DNA from: Chitinophagaceae bacterium
Lineage (GTDB): Bacteria; Bacteroidota; Bacteroidia; Chitinophagales; Chitinophagaceae
Direction: 5' to 3'
Length of the DNA: 19,099 bases
Assembly: GCA_003455235.1 (NCBI GenBank)
Contig: DMRT01000011.1
Location: forward strand, 1 to 19,099
Part shown: positions 1 through 7,654 of the stretch, one piece after another
Position numbering within the stretch: the first letter of the stretch is position 1
How the letters are laid out: each line of letters starts with the position of its first letter
The notes under the pieces: generated by a model
The model's database searches: none
Told to the model about the DNA's origin: nothing
Seen by the model: only the letters and a program-made list of their open reading frames with translations
Made by a program: the position numbers and the translations under genes

Positions 1-1245
1 AGCAATCCATCCATCGGGCTTGCTGCCAGCGGCACCGGTAATATTGGCTCATTCACCGCCATCAATAGCAGCAATGTACCTGCAACAGCCACCATTACCG
101 TAACACCATCGGCAACGGGTTGCCCGGGTACACCCAAATCATTCAACATCACCGTTTACCCCACCCCTTCGGTTGCGCAGCCTGCTAATCAGTCGGTATG
201 TAACGGTGCATCCACCTCCGCCATTAACTTTACCGGCAGCGTGGCCAATACGTTATTTGTTTGGACCAATAACAATACGTCGATCGGACTGGCGGGAAGC
301 GGCAATGGAGATATCCCTTCCTTTACAGCCACCAATAGCAGTCTTGTACCTGTAACCGCTACCATTACCGTGGTACCAAGTGCAACAGGTTGCACCGGTA
401 ATCCCCAAAGTTTTACCATCAGCGTTAAACCAACACCTTCGGTTGTACAGCCCGCCAACCAGGTCCTGTGCAACAATGCCATGACCAACCCGGTTGTGTT
501 TACCGGAAACGTAGCAGGTACTGTATTCACCTGGACGAACAGCAACCCATCGATCGGTTTACCGGCCATCGGTAACAACAGTATTCCGGCATTCAGGGCA
601 GTGAATACGGGCAGCAACCCGGTTACCGCCACCATTACCATTGTACCCAATGCAGCTGGCTGTACCGGCAATCCTGAATCATTCACATTCACCGTAAACC
701 CAACACCTAATGTGGTGCAACCGCCGAACCAGCAATTGTGCAATGGAGGGCAAACAAATCCGGTGGCCTTCAGCGGTGCGGTATCAGGCACTGTATATAC
801 ATGGACCAATACGGCTCCTGCCACACTGGGTATTCCTGCCGGGGGAACCGGTAATATGCCATCGTACACGGTATTCAGCAATGGTTCATCACCTGCCACA
901 GCAGGCATTACGGTAAGGCCAAATGCCAATGGATGCCAGGGCCCGGCAAAAGTGTTCAGCATTACTATTAACCCCATCCCTTCTGTTGCACAACCGGCTA
1001 ACCAGTCGTTGTGTAACGGAGCCACCACCAATGCGGTTTCTTTTACAGGCACCCTCAGTAACCTGTCTACCTATTCATGGACCAACAATAATCCATCAAT
1101 CGGTTTACCTGCAAGTGGTACGGGTAACCTTCCGGCATTTACCGCCATCAACAGCGGCAATACAATCATCACAGCCACCATTACGGTTACTCCTGCCACG
1201 GGTGTTTGTCCCGGTGCTCCGAAATCATTTACGATTACTGTGCAT
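1..1245 (+). repeat. Tandem about 270-bp repeats encoding PKD-like domains
   Basis: The PTP/PIP codons that open each unit are at 160, 430, 700, 973 and 1246, giving periods of 270, 270, 273 and 273 bp. Bases 1-159 are the end of an earlier unit. Similarity is visible in the DNA as well as the protein: for example, codons for NPSIGL recur at 4, 544 and 1090, and codons for CNG or CNN recur at equivalent offsets. The array continues past the left edge, so its copy number is unknown. Such arrays can expand or contract by recombination and may collapse in short-read assemblies. Confidence 0.9.
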
Positions 1246-2244
1246 CCCACACCGGCTGTGGTAGCAACCAATGATATGAATGTTTGCCTGGGACGTACCG
1301 CACAATTATCTGCAACAGGAGCAGCCCAATACAACTGGACTCCTGCTGCCGGACTAAGCTGTACTACCTGTGCCAATCCTGTTGCCACACCAACGGGTAA
1401 TATTAAATACATTGTACGCGGACAAAGTGCGTTCGGATGTTTTGCTTTCGATACCGTGGCACTTACGGTGATCCGTCCGTTCCAGATGCTGGTAACACCA
1501 GATGATACTTTGTGTTTGGGCGAATCAACCGGTCTGCACGCCACAGGCGCCAACAGTTACATATGGTCACCGTCATCGGGACTGAATAATCCCAACATTT
1601 CCGACCCGGTAGCCACCCCACGTACCACCACCTTGTATAAAGTAGTGGGTTATGATGGCTATGGCTGCTTCACCGATACCGGTTTAATAAAGATCACCGT
1701 GGGCCCCAAACCAACGCTGAACCTGGGACCTGATCTTACCCTTACCACCGGAAGCGTGGTAACCCTCAACCCGGTAACCGGTAACGGACCTATCGTAAGC
1801 TGGACATGGGTTCCGCCTAACAGCGGATTGAGCTGTACCAACTGTCCGAACCCGACGGTTACGGTAAAAGACAACAGCTACTATGTACTCAACATCAAAA
1901 ACAATTATGGCTGTATCACCACCGATACCATCCTGATATTTGTGTACTGTAAGAGTGCCCAGGTATTTATTCCAAATGCCTTTACACCGGATGGCGATGG
2001 ATTAAATGACGTACTGATGGTACGGGGCAAGGGTATCGTGGTGAAAACATTCAGCATCTTCAACCGCTGGGGTGAACTGGTGTTTGAAAAAACAAACTTC
2101 AACCCCAACGATCCGAAGTTCGGATGGGATGGTAAGGTACGCGGCGTACCGGCAACACCCGATGTGTTTGTATACACGGCGGAAGTGATCTGCGACAACG
2201 GTGTGATCTATACATACAAGGGAAACAGTACCCTGTTAAAATAA
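1..2244 (+). CDS. Secreted PKD-like repeat protein with type B (gliding-motility-type) C-terminal sorting domain, 5'-truncated by the window
   Basis: Frame 1 is open from the first base, so the N-terminus lies outside the window; 747 residues are visible. Up to base 1245 the protein consists of tandem 90-91 residue PKD-like repeats, each opening with a PTP-type motif plus QPANQxLCNG and ending with a GCxG/SFTITV strand. Each repeat carries two cysteines, which may form a disulfide. Three diverged domains follow (about 1246-1473, 1474-1704 and 1705-1950); the first and third contain a GLSCTxC motif. From about 1960 to the end there is a gliding-motility-associated C-terminal domain: FIPNAFTPDGDGLND, then FSIFNRWGELVF and GWDG, with a final YTYKGNSTLLK. 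In this family the domain directs export through the type IX secretion system and surface attachment. The role is probably adhesin-like; the ligand is unknown. The next gene, 18 bp downstream, encodes its probable PorP/SprF partner. Confidence 0.93.
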   Translation, partial: SNPSIGLAASGTGNIGSFTAINSSNVPATATITVTPSATGCPGTPKSFNITVYPTPSVAQPANQSVCNGASTSAINFTGSVANTLFVWTNNNTSIGLAGSGNGDIPSFTATNSSLVPVTATITVVPSATGCTGNPQSFTISVKPTPSVVQPANQVLCNNAMTNPVVFTGNVAGTVFTWTNSNPSIGLPAIGNNSIPAFRAVNTGSNPVTATITIVPNAAGCTGNPESFTFTVNPTPNVVQPPNQQLCNGGQTNPVAFSGAVSGTVYTWTNTAPATLGIPAGGTGNMPSYTVFSNGSSPATAGITVRPNANGCQGPAKVFSITINPIPSVAQPANQSLCNGATTNAVSFTGTLSNLSTYSWTNNNPSIGLPASGTGNLPAFTAINSGNTIITATITVTPATGVCPGAPKSFTITVHPTPAVVATNDMNVCLGRTAQLSATGAAQYNWTPAAGLSCTTCANPVATPTGNIKYIVRGQSAFGCFAFDTVALTVIRPFQMLVTPDDTLCLGESTGLHATGANSYIWSPSSGLNNPNISDPVATPRTTTLYKVVGYDGYGCFTDTGLIKITVGPKPTLNLGPDLTLTTGSVVTLNPVTGNGPIVSWTWVPPNSGLSCTNCPNPTVTVKDNSYYVLNIKNNYGCITTDTILIFVYCKSAQVFIPNAFTPDGDGLNDVLMVRGKGIVVKTFSIFNRWGELVFEKTNFNPNDPKFGWDGKVRGVPATPDVFVYTAEVICDNGVIYTYKGNSTLLK

Positions 2245-2262
2245 CAATCCAATTGATCCGGT

Positions 2263-3291
2263 ATGAAAAACCAATTACGAAACCAACTACTCCTCTTCCT
2301 GCTGCTGTGTGGCGGCATGGCAAAGGCACAGGATATCAACTTTTCGCAGTTCTACGAATTACCGTTGCTGCGTAACCCTGCCCTCGCCGGCATTTTTAAT
2401 GGCGACATACGGGTAACTTCAGCATTCCGCAGCCAGTGGCAGAGTGTTACCACGCCATACCGTACCATGGCGCTGGGCATCGAATACAAAAAGCCCATCG
2501 GCCGGTCGAACGACTTCATCACCATCGGTACACAGCTTACCAACGACATTGCCGGCGACTCCCGGTTAAGCCGTACACAGGTATTTCCGGTGCTGAATTA
2601 TCACAAGTCGCTGGATACAGAAAAGGATACTTATTTATCGGCCGGCATTATGGGCGGACCGGTGATCCAGAAATTTGACCCCTCCAAACTGAGTTTTGAT
2701 GACCAGTTTGTCAATGGTTCTTACAGTTCCACCAATCCCACCAAGCAGGTGTTCACCAATACAGGCTTCACCTACTGGGATGCTGCGGTTGGCTTAAACT
2801 TCAGCAGCATTGCCGGTGAAAACACCCGGTACTATGTGGGTGTGGGATTGTTCCATTTCACCAAGCCTAAAGTGGCTTTTCAAAAGCAATACGATATTAT
2901 GCTGAACCCGAAGTGGGTGGTGAACGCCGGTTTATCGGCCCCCGTAAGCGACGCCAACAAACTGATTGTGTATGCGGATTACTTCATGCAGGGTGGCGCC
3001 CGGCAGATCCAGGGCGGCCTGCTGCTGAGTCACGACCTGGTGGTAACTGATGATAATTTAAGAACCACCATCTCGGGTGGTGCTTTTTACCGCTGGAACG
3101 ATGCGCTGGTACCGGTACTGAAACTGGATTACAATCATTTCTCTGTTGGCGTAACATATGATGTGAATGTAAGCAAACTGAAAACGGCTTCGCAATACCG
3201 GGGTGCTTACGAGATCACTCTTTCATATAAAGCTTTCCGCAACAGCGTGAACAGCTCTGCCGAAAAAGTAAGATGCCCTGCCTTCTATTGA
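2263..3291 (+). CDS. PorP/SprF family type IX secretion system membrane protein
   Basis: This 342-aa protein has an N-terminal signal peptide (hydrophobic LLLFLLLCGGM core, cleavage likely at KAQ/D). The mature protein opens with DINFSQFYELPLLRNPALAG, which is characteristic of the PorP/SprF family, and continues with FRSQWQ and many alternating amphipathic strands as expected for an outer-membrane beta barrel. Family members such as Flavobacterium SprF are needed for secretion or anchoring of type B sorting-domain substrates. It lies 18 bp downstream of such a substrate gene on the same strand, with no visible promoter in the gap, so co-transcription is likely. Length is normal for the family. 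The gene symbol is left blank because Bacteroidota genomes carry many paralogues. Confidence 0.95.
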   Translation: MKNQLRNQLLLFLLLCGGMAKAQDINFSQFYELPLLRNPALAGIFNGDIRVTSAFRSQWQSVTTPYRTMALGIEYKKPIGRSNDFITIGTQLTNDIAGDSRLSRTQVFPVLNYHKSLDTEKDTYLSAGIMGGPVIQKFDPSKLSFDDQFVNGSYSSTNPTKQVFTNTGFTYWDAAVGLNFSSIAGENTRYYVGVGLFHFTKPKVAFQKQYDIMLNPKWVVNAGLSAPVSDANKLIVYADYFMQGGARQIQGGLLLSHDLVVTDDNLRTTISGGAFYRWNDALVPVLKLDYNHFSVGVTYDVNVSKLKTASQYRGAYEITLSYKAFRNSVNSSAEKVRCPAFY

Positions 3292-3293
3292 TG

Positions 3294-3305
3294 CTGTAAT
3301 TACAG
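3294..3305. repeat. 12-bp perfect palindrome between convergent stop codons
   Basis: The sequence CTGTAATTACAG is self-complementary. It fills almost all of the 14-bp gap between the stop codon of the PorP/SprF gene (3289-3291) and that of the response regulator (3306-3308). It is too short for a strong hairpin and has no U-tract, so a terminator role is doubtful. Confidence 0.4.
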
Positions 3306-3932
3306 TTACAGGTTGTAGGTGGTGGCCAGCTCCTTTAGTTCAAGAATATTGGTAACACCCAGCTTGTCGAACAGGCGTGCCTTGTGTGTACCCACCGTGG
3401 AGGTTTGAATATTGAGCGTATGAGAGATATCGGTAACCGTTTTCCCTTCCAGCAATAAGGAAACAATTTCAAATTCGCGGGGCGACAGGTCGTTGAACGG
3501 GTTTCCTGTTTTCCCTGAGAAAGAATCTTCGGCCAGTTTTTCGGCCAGCGTATCACTGATGTATTTCTTGCCGTTCAGGATCATGTTGATGGCCCGGGTG
3601 ATTTCTTCCAGCGGCGATTCCTTGGAGATAAAACCGAAAGCACCTGCTTTCATAAAACGCTTGGCATAAATATTTTCTGCACTCATTGAAAACATCAGCA
3701 CTTTTGCCTGCGGGTATTTTATGTGAATGTATTCCATCAGTCCGAGTGTATCGGTCTTGGGCATCTGTATGTCGAGCATCACCAGGTCGTAACTGTTTTC
3801 CTTCATCTTCACCATCGCCGTTTCTCCATCCATGGCTTCATGTACTTCAGCGGGGCTGTACATTTCTGTAAGCAGGGTTTTTATACCGGATCGTACCACA
3901 ACATGATCGTCAACAAGCAGGAACTTTTTCAT
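3306..3932 (-). CDS. NarL/FixJ-family two-component response regulator with LuxR-type HTH
   Basis: The 208-aa product has a receiver domain at about 2-120 with the acidic pair D8/D9, phospho-acceptor D54 (in VMLDIQMP), conserved S82 and K104. A LuxR-type DNA-binding domain at about 149-205 begins LSPREFEIVSLLLEGKT and carries the recognition segment QTSTVGTHKARLFDKLG. Length and layout are standard for NarL-type regulators. These pair with HisKA_3 kinases such as the one divergently encoded at 4153, and that kinase is the likely partner. A good -7-like box lies 23 bp upstream of its ATG. It converges with the PorP/SprF gene with only 14 bp between stop codons. The target genes are not known; autoregulation of the divergent region is possible. 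Confidence 0.95.
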   Translation of the reverse strand: MKKFLLVDDHVVVRSGIKTLLTEMYSPAEVHEAMDGETAMVKMKENSYDLVMLDIQMPKTDTLGLMEYIHIKYPQAKVLMFSMSAENIYAKRFMKAGAFGFISKESPLEEITRAINMILNGKKYISDTLAEKLAEDSFSGKTGNPFNDLSPREFEIVSLLLEGKTVTDISHTLNIQTSTVGTHKARLFDKLGVTNILELKELATTYNL

Positions 3933-3954
3933 TCGATAGGTAGGGTTTAGATTG

Positions 3955-3962
3955 CAAATGTA
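3955..3962 (-). promoter_or_regulatory. Candidate -7 promoter element for the response regulator
   Basis: On the minus strand the sequence reads TACATTTG, an exact match to the Bacteroidota -7 consensus TAnnTTTG. It ends 22-23 bp before the regulator's ATG. No clear TTG -33 element is found at the usual distance; the nearest candidate is TTC on the minus strand at 3986-3988. The surrounding 3960-4060 stretch is strongly AT-rich. Confidence 0.45.
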
Positions 3963-4064
3963 TTATATAGATAATTATCCTCTATGAAGATAGAAACTTT
4001 TCTACATAATATTAAGCATATAAACTATAATAATATTCCTTGATTTTACTGAATTTTACAGCAA

Positions 4065-4091
4065 CCGTAAATGTACTTTGTGTATTTACGG
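4065..4091. promoter_or_regulatory. Operator-like dyad around a candidate kinase promoter box
   Basis: CCGTAAAT (4065-4072) and ATTTACGG (4084-4091) form a perfect 8-bp inverted repeat with an 11-bp spacer, so the half-site centres are about 19 bp apart, close to two helical turns. The spacer contains TACTTTG (4074-4080), similar to the -7 element TAnnTTTG. A third near-copy, CGGTAAAT, lies at 4111-4118. The dyad is 62 bp upstream of the kinase ATG, between it and the divergent regulator. It could be a binding site for the regulator or a short RNA hairpin; function is inference. Confidence 0.4.
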
Positions 4092-4152
4092 AAGTGTTTT
4101 AGTAAGAACACGGTAAATCCAACAATCCATTTAATATCCGAACCGCCTTGTC

Positions 4153-6444
4153 ATGAAAAGACCCAGCAAACCCCTATCCTGGTTACCCCATGGCCAAAAA
4201 AGCCATGGGCTTAAATTCATACTCACCGGAAAGGAAGAAAAGTATAAATCGCTCGTTGAAAATTCCATTCACGCCTTCTTTCTTACCATCACCGACGGAA
4301 CCATTCTTGAAACAAACAATGCCGCCAGTGTCATGTTTGGATACACCGCGGCTGAATTTAAAACACTTCACCGGAGTGATTTCATCGATCATAACGACCC
4401 CGAACTGGCAAAAGCGCTGGAACTGCGTAAGCAAACCGGGTTTGCCATGCTGGAAGCAACCGGCATCCGGAAAAACGGGGAGCGCTTCCCGGTTGAGATC
4501 ACTTCCACCATTTTTATGGATACGGATGGAGTGGAGAAAAGCAGCACCATGGTATCCGACATCAGCGAACGCAAACAGGCAATCTCCGCCATGCAGCTGA
4601 GCAATGAACGGTACAACCTGGTGGTGAAAGCCACCAACAATCTCGTGTGGGACTGGGACCTGGAGAGTGGTGATATTTACCGGAGCGGCAACAGCCTCGC
4701 TGCCGTGTATGGCCATTCCGCCAACGACAGCATCTGTTCCATCGACCGCTGGAAGGAATACCTGCACCCGCAGGATAAAGACAGAATCAATAACCTGCTG
4801 GAACAGTATATTCATTCCCCCTCCGAAACATCGTTTCACCTGGAATACCGCTTCCGCCGGGAAGACGGCAGTTATGCCTTCATCCAGGACAAAGGATATA
4901 TCATTCGCAACCGGCAGGGAAAAGTGATCCGTATGATCGGCGCAGCTGAAGACATCAGTGAACGGAAAAAAACAGCGATGGCCATCGAAGAAAGTGAACA
5001 GCGGTACAAAATGTTTGTACAACAGAGCACCGAAGGCATCTGGCGCATCGAGCTGGACAAAGCCATTCACATACACACCCCGCTGGATGGGCTGATCAAA
5101 TACTGTTATAAAAACGCATATATAGCCGAATGCAACGACACGTTTGCGAAAATGTATGGCTTTGAAAAAGCCAGCGAAGTGATCGGCATGCCCCTGCACA
5201 AAATCATGCCGGAAGACAATCCCGATAACATCGGGTACCTGGTTCGTTTTTTCAATAACGGGTTTAAAGTAGAGAATGAAGTGAGCTATGAAACCGACAA
5301 GGATGGCAACCAGGTGATCCTGCTCAACAACATGGTGGGCATTGTAGAAGGCGATTACATCAAGCGGGCATGGGGTACCCAGCGCAATATCACTGAACAA
5401 AAAAAAGCAGAGGAAGCCCTGGCTGAAAGCGAGAACCGCCTGCGCACCATCATACAAACCGACCCGGAATGCATTAAACTGGTGAACCGGGAAGGCATGA
5501 TCCTGGAGATGAACCCCGCCGGGCTGGCTATGATAGAAGCCGAGAGTGCTGAACAGGTAATCGGCAAAAACGCCTGCCAGCTTGTGCTGCCCCAATACCA
5601 GGAAGAGTTCAGGAAAATGATGCAGTATGTTTTTGAAGGCAACGAGGGAAAAATGAATTTCCGCATCCGCGGACTCAAAGGCAGGGAACTGTGTATGGAA
5701 ACCCACTGCGTTCCCTTCCGCAATGCCGCCGGTGAAATCAGCGCCATGCTTTGTGTTACCCGTGATATTACTGAAAAAGTACTCCTGGAAAACAGCCTCA
5801 ACGAGGAGCGGAAAATCCGTCACCGCCAGCTAACCGAAGCTGTAATCACCGGGCAGGAAAAAGAACGTACGCAGCTGGGTGAAGAACTGCACGACAACAT
5901 CAACCAGATACTGGCATCCACCAAACTATACCTCGAATGCACCCTTAAAGGTGATAAACCCCGTACCGACCTCATCAATGAAAGCAAGCTGCTGGTGGAA
6001 AAAGCCATGAGTGAAATCCGTAAGTTATCGAAAACCCTGCTGCCGCCTTCACTGGGTGAAGTGGGATTGCTGCAGGCACTCAATGAACTGGCTGACCTCA
6101 TCAAACAAACAAACGAACTCTCGGTATTGATCCACTGGAACAACGTAAATGAAAATGAAGTGCCCGGTAAATTAAAACTCACCATCTTCCGCATCATACA
6201 GGAACAGATGAACAACGTGATCAAACACGCCGAGGCAAAACATGTTGCTATCAGCATCGAACGGCAGAATAATCTGTTAACTGTTTCGGTAAAAGACGAT
6301 GGAAAAGGTTTTGAAGCCGAACTGAAAAGGAACGGTGTGGGCCTCCGCAACATTGGCAGCCGCGCCGAAGTGAACAACGGCGTGGTGAACATCTATTCAA
6401 AACCCGGCGCCGGTTGCGAACTGGTTGTTCAATTTCCCTGCTGA
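4153..6444 (+). CDS. Soluble sensor histidine kinase with four PAS domains (HisKA_3 type)
   Basis: The 763-aa protein has no transmembrane segment or signal peptide, so it should sense a cytoplasmic signal. PAS domains with PAC tails lie at about 28-142 (ending SDISERKQ), 151-273 (ending EDISERKK), 281-420 (ending RNITEQKK) and 425-545 (ending RDITEK). The third PAS has an insert around CYKNAYIAECND. A helical linker leads to a HisKA_3 dimerisation domain with phospho-acceptor H580 in EELHDNINQ. The C-terminal HATPase has an N-box at about 684-692 (EQMNNVIKHA), DDGKGF at 715-720 and GVGLRNIGSR at 728-737. HisKA_3 kinases phosphorylate NarL-type regulators, and one is divergently encoded next door. 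The first ATG of the frame is used as start; PAS1 begins soon after, so the start is plausible but unproven. Confidence 0.95.
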   Translation: MKRPSKPLSWLPHGQKSHGLKFILTGKEEKYKSLVENSIHAFFLTITDGTILETNNAASVMFGYTAAEFKTLHRSDFIDHNDPELAKALELRKQTGFAMLEATGIRKNGERFPVEITSTIFMDTDGVEKSSTMVSDISERKQAISAMQLSNERYNLVVKATNNLVWDWDLESGDIYRSGNSLAAVYGHSANDSICSIDRWKEYLHPQDKDRINNLLEQYIHSPSETSFHLEYRFRREDGSYAFIQDKGYIIRNRQGKVIRMIGAAEDISERKKTAMAIEESEQRYKMFVQQSTEGIWRIELDKAIHIHTPLDGLIKYCYKNAYIAECNDTFAKMYGFEKASEVIGMPLHKIMPEDNPDNIGYLVRFFNNGFKVENEVSYETDKDGNQVILLNNMVGIVEGDYIKRAWGTQRNITEQKKAEEALAESENRLRTIIQTDPECIKLVNREGMILEMNPAGLAMIEAESAEQVIGKNACQLVLPQYQEEFRKMMQYVFEGNEGKMNFRIRGLKGRELCMETHCVPFRNAAGEISAMLCVTRDITEKVLLENSLNEERKIRHRQLTEAVITGQEKERTQLGEELHDNINQILASTKLYLECTLKGDKPRTDLINESKLLVEKAMSEIRKLSKTLLPPSLGEVGLLQALNELADLIKQTNELSVLIHWNNVNENEVPGKLKLTIFRIIQEQMNNVIKHAEAKHVAISIERQNNLLTVSVKDDGKGFEAELKRNGVGLRNIGSRAEVNNGVVNIYSKPGAGCELVVQFPC

Positions 6445-6470
6445 CAACCATACTTGTTTATGCAAAAGAA

Positions 6471-6492
6471 AAAAGCCCCGTAAGAGGCTTTT
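6471..6492 (-). terminator. Intrinsic terminator, better formed on the minus strand
   Basis: The arms 6471-6479 and 6484-6492 form a 9-bp stem with a 4-nt loop. Read on the minus strand, the stem is AAAAGCCTC / GGGGCTTTT with one U-G wobble, a UUAC loop, and then a T-rich run (TTTTTTCTTTT). Read on the plus strand, the wobble becomes a C-A mismatch and no T-run follows. It therefore best terminates transcripts of the hydrolase gene (stop at 6652), about 160 nt further on, though it may also act on the kinase transcript. Confidence 0.65.
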
Positions 6493-6611
6493 CAAAGGAA
6501 GTGGTGGACTTTTCATCCCCCATGTTTTCAAAGGGATCAGAGATTGTTAATGCACATTCTACTTGAAGACGATGTAAAAGTAATACCAGCCTCTCCGCCA
6601 TGGTATAGTAG

Positions 6612-6630
6612 TACTCCTGATTCAGGAGTA
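6612..6630. repeat. Perfect 9-bp inverted repeat downstream of the hydrolase gene
   Basis: TACTCCTGA and TCAGGAGTA flank a single central T. The repeat starts 22 nt past the hydrolase stop on the minus strand. As RNA it would form a 6-bp stem with a 7-nt loop. No U-run follows, so it is not a typical terminator; it could protect the 3' end or bind a protein. The rest of 6445-6651 holds only the terminator and no convincing gene. Confidence 0.5.
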
Positions 6631-6651
6631 GAGCAATTTCTACAGTTCCCC

Positions 6652-7518
6652 TCAATTATCTGCCGCAAGCCCAAGCAGGTGGTCACGGATGGTGCTGAAG
6701 TGTTCCCAGGGAATAAAATGCCCGGCACCCGGGATGAGGATCACTTTTACCAGCGGGTTGTGCAGCAGTTTCTTTTTTCCGTATTCCACGTTCTTCACCG
6801 TAACAAACTTATCCTTATCGCCATGAATGAAGGTGATGGGCATCTGCAGCTGGTCATAGCCTTTGTCCAACCGGTACAACTCTTTTTTAAAATATACGAT
6901 CTCATCATTGGAAGGGCGGAAAGCTCCGGGCATCAGGTACTTCAGTGGCGAATACGTAAATGCATAGCGCCAATATTCCTTTGGTTCATCGTACGGAGAA
7001 ATGGAGCCGGCCAATATGGTGAGAGAGGCGAATAAGGAAGGGTCATCCTGCGCCATCTGCACAATCACCGGTCCGCCGATACTATGCCCAACCAGGTGAA
7101 TGGGCCTGTGATTGTTTTCCTGCTGAACAATCTTATTGATGAGGGAAGCCTGGTAGGCCAGCCCGTACGCCGTTCCAAAGTCGCTGTATCCAAAGCCGGG
7201 CCTGTCTACCGAAATGATGCGAAACCTTTTCAGCAGCGCCGTGTCCATCATGTATATTTTAAACGCTTCCCAGCTGCCCGGCGAACCATGCACAAAGAAA
7301 AGTGTGGGCAATGTATCGGAACCGGTTTTTGCATAGTGGATGGGTACGGCATCTTCTTTTACCGTGATGAACTGCAGCGGAAGGCCTTTTTGTGCAAATT
7401 CGTTTTTAGCCGTGGTATCATCGATCCGGAATTTCATGCAGGATTGTGCAAGAATAAGCCATGCAAAAAAGAAGATAAAAGCTCCCCATTTGAATTTCCT
7501 GCTTATTTTCCAGGCCAT
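6652..7518 (-). CDS. Alpha/beta hydrolase, membrane-anchored or lipoprotein
   Basis: This 288-aa protein has an alpha/beta hydrolase fold: oxyanion-region motif HGSPGS (77-82), nucleophile elbow GHSIGG with S146, probable acid D236 in HGDKDKF, and catalytic H267 in GAGHFIPWEH. All three triad residues are present, so it should be active. The N-terminus has basic residues and a hydrophobic stretch (about 11-26) followed by C27 in LAQSC, which could be a relaxed lipobox or simply a signal anchor. It probably acts in the periplasm or at a membrane face. The substrate is unknown; the fold covers esterases, haloperoxidases and epoxide hydrolases. It follows the ATP-grasp gene on the same strand after a 136-bp gap, so it may be transcribed with that cluster or separately. 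Confidence 0.88.
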   Translation of the reverse strand: MAWKISRKFKWGAFIFFFAWLILAQSCMKFRIDDTTAKNEFAQKGLPLQFITVKEDAVPIHYAKTGSDTLPTLFFVHGSPGSWEAFKIYMMDTALLKRFRIISVDRPGFGYSDFGTAYGLAYQASLINKIVQQENNHRPIHLVGHSIGGPVIVQMAQDDPSLFASLTILAGSISPYDEPKEYWRYAFTYSPLKYLMPGAFRPSNDEIVYFKKELYRLDKGYDQLQMPITFIHGDKDKFVTVKNVEYGKKKLLHNPLVKVILIPGAGHFIPWEHFSTIRDHLLGLAADN

Positions 7519-7654
7519 TTTGCTTGTTTAATATGGTGGAATGTTGCTGAAGGTAGTTGAAAATTGCCCGGCAGGCGGCAGTATTATTCAGCCCCTCAGG
7601 CATTTTTAACCCTTTTTCAACAACGTTCAGCCCTCTTTGATATAAAAAGCGACA

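Noticed and set aside
189..1052. 287-codon open frame on the minus strand opposite the PKD-like repeats
   Set aside because: It mirrors the repeat periodicity of the plus-strand gene, which has clear domain motifs; the openness follows from its repeated codon use.
4183..5823. 546-codon open frame antisense to the histidine kinase
   Set aside because: Very long, but it shows no known motif, no signal and low-complexity-like composition, while the plus strand holds intact PAS domains. It is a by-product of codon bias.
6458..6655. 65-codon minus-strand frame starting with TTG that overlaps the hydrolase stop in a TTGA arrangement
   Set aside because: It runs straight through the stem and T-run of the terminator at 6471-6492, so a full-length transcript is unlikely. 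A shorter version from an internal ATG has the same problem.
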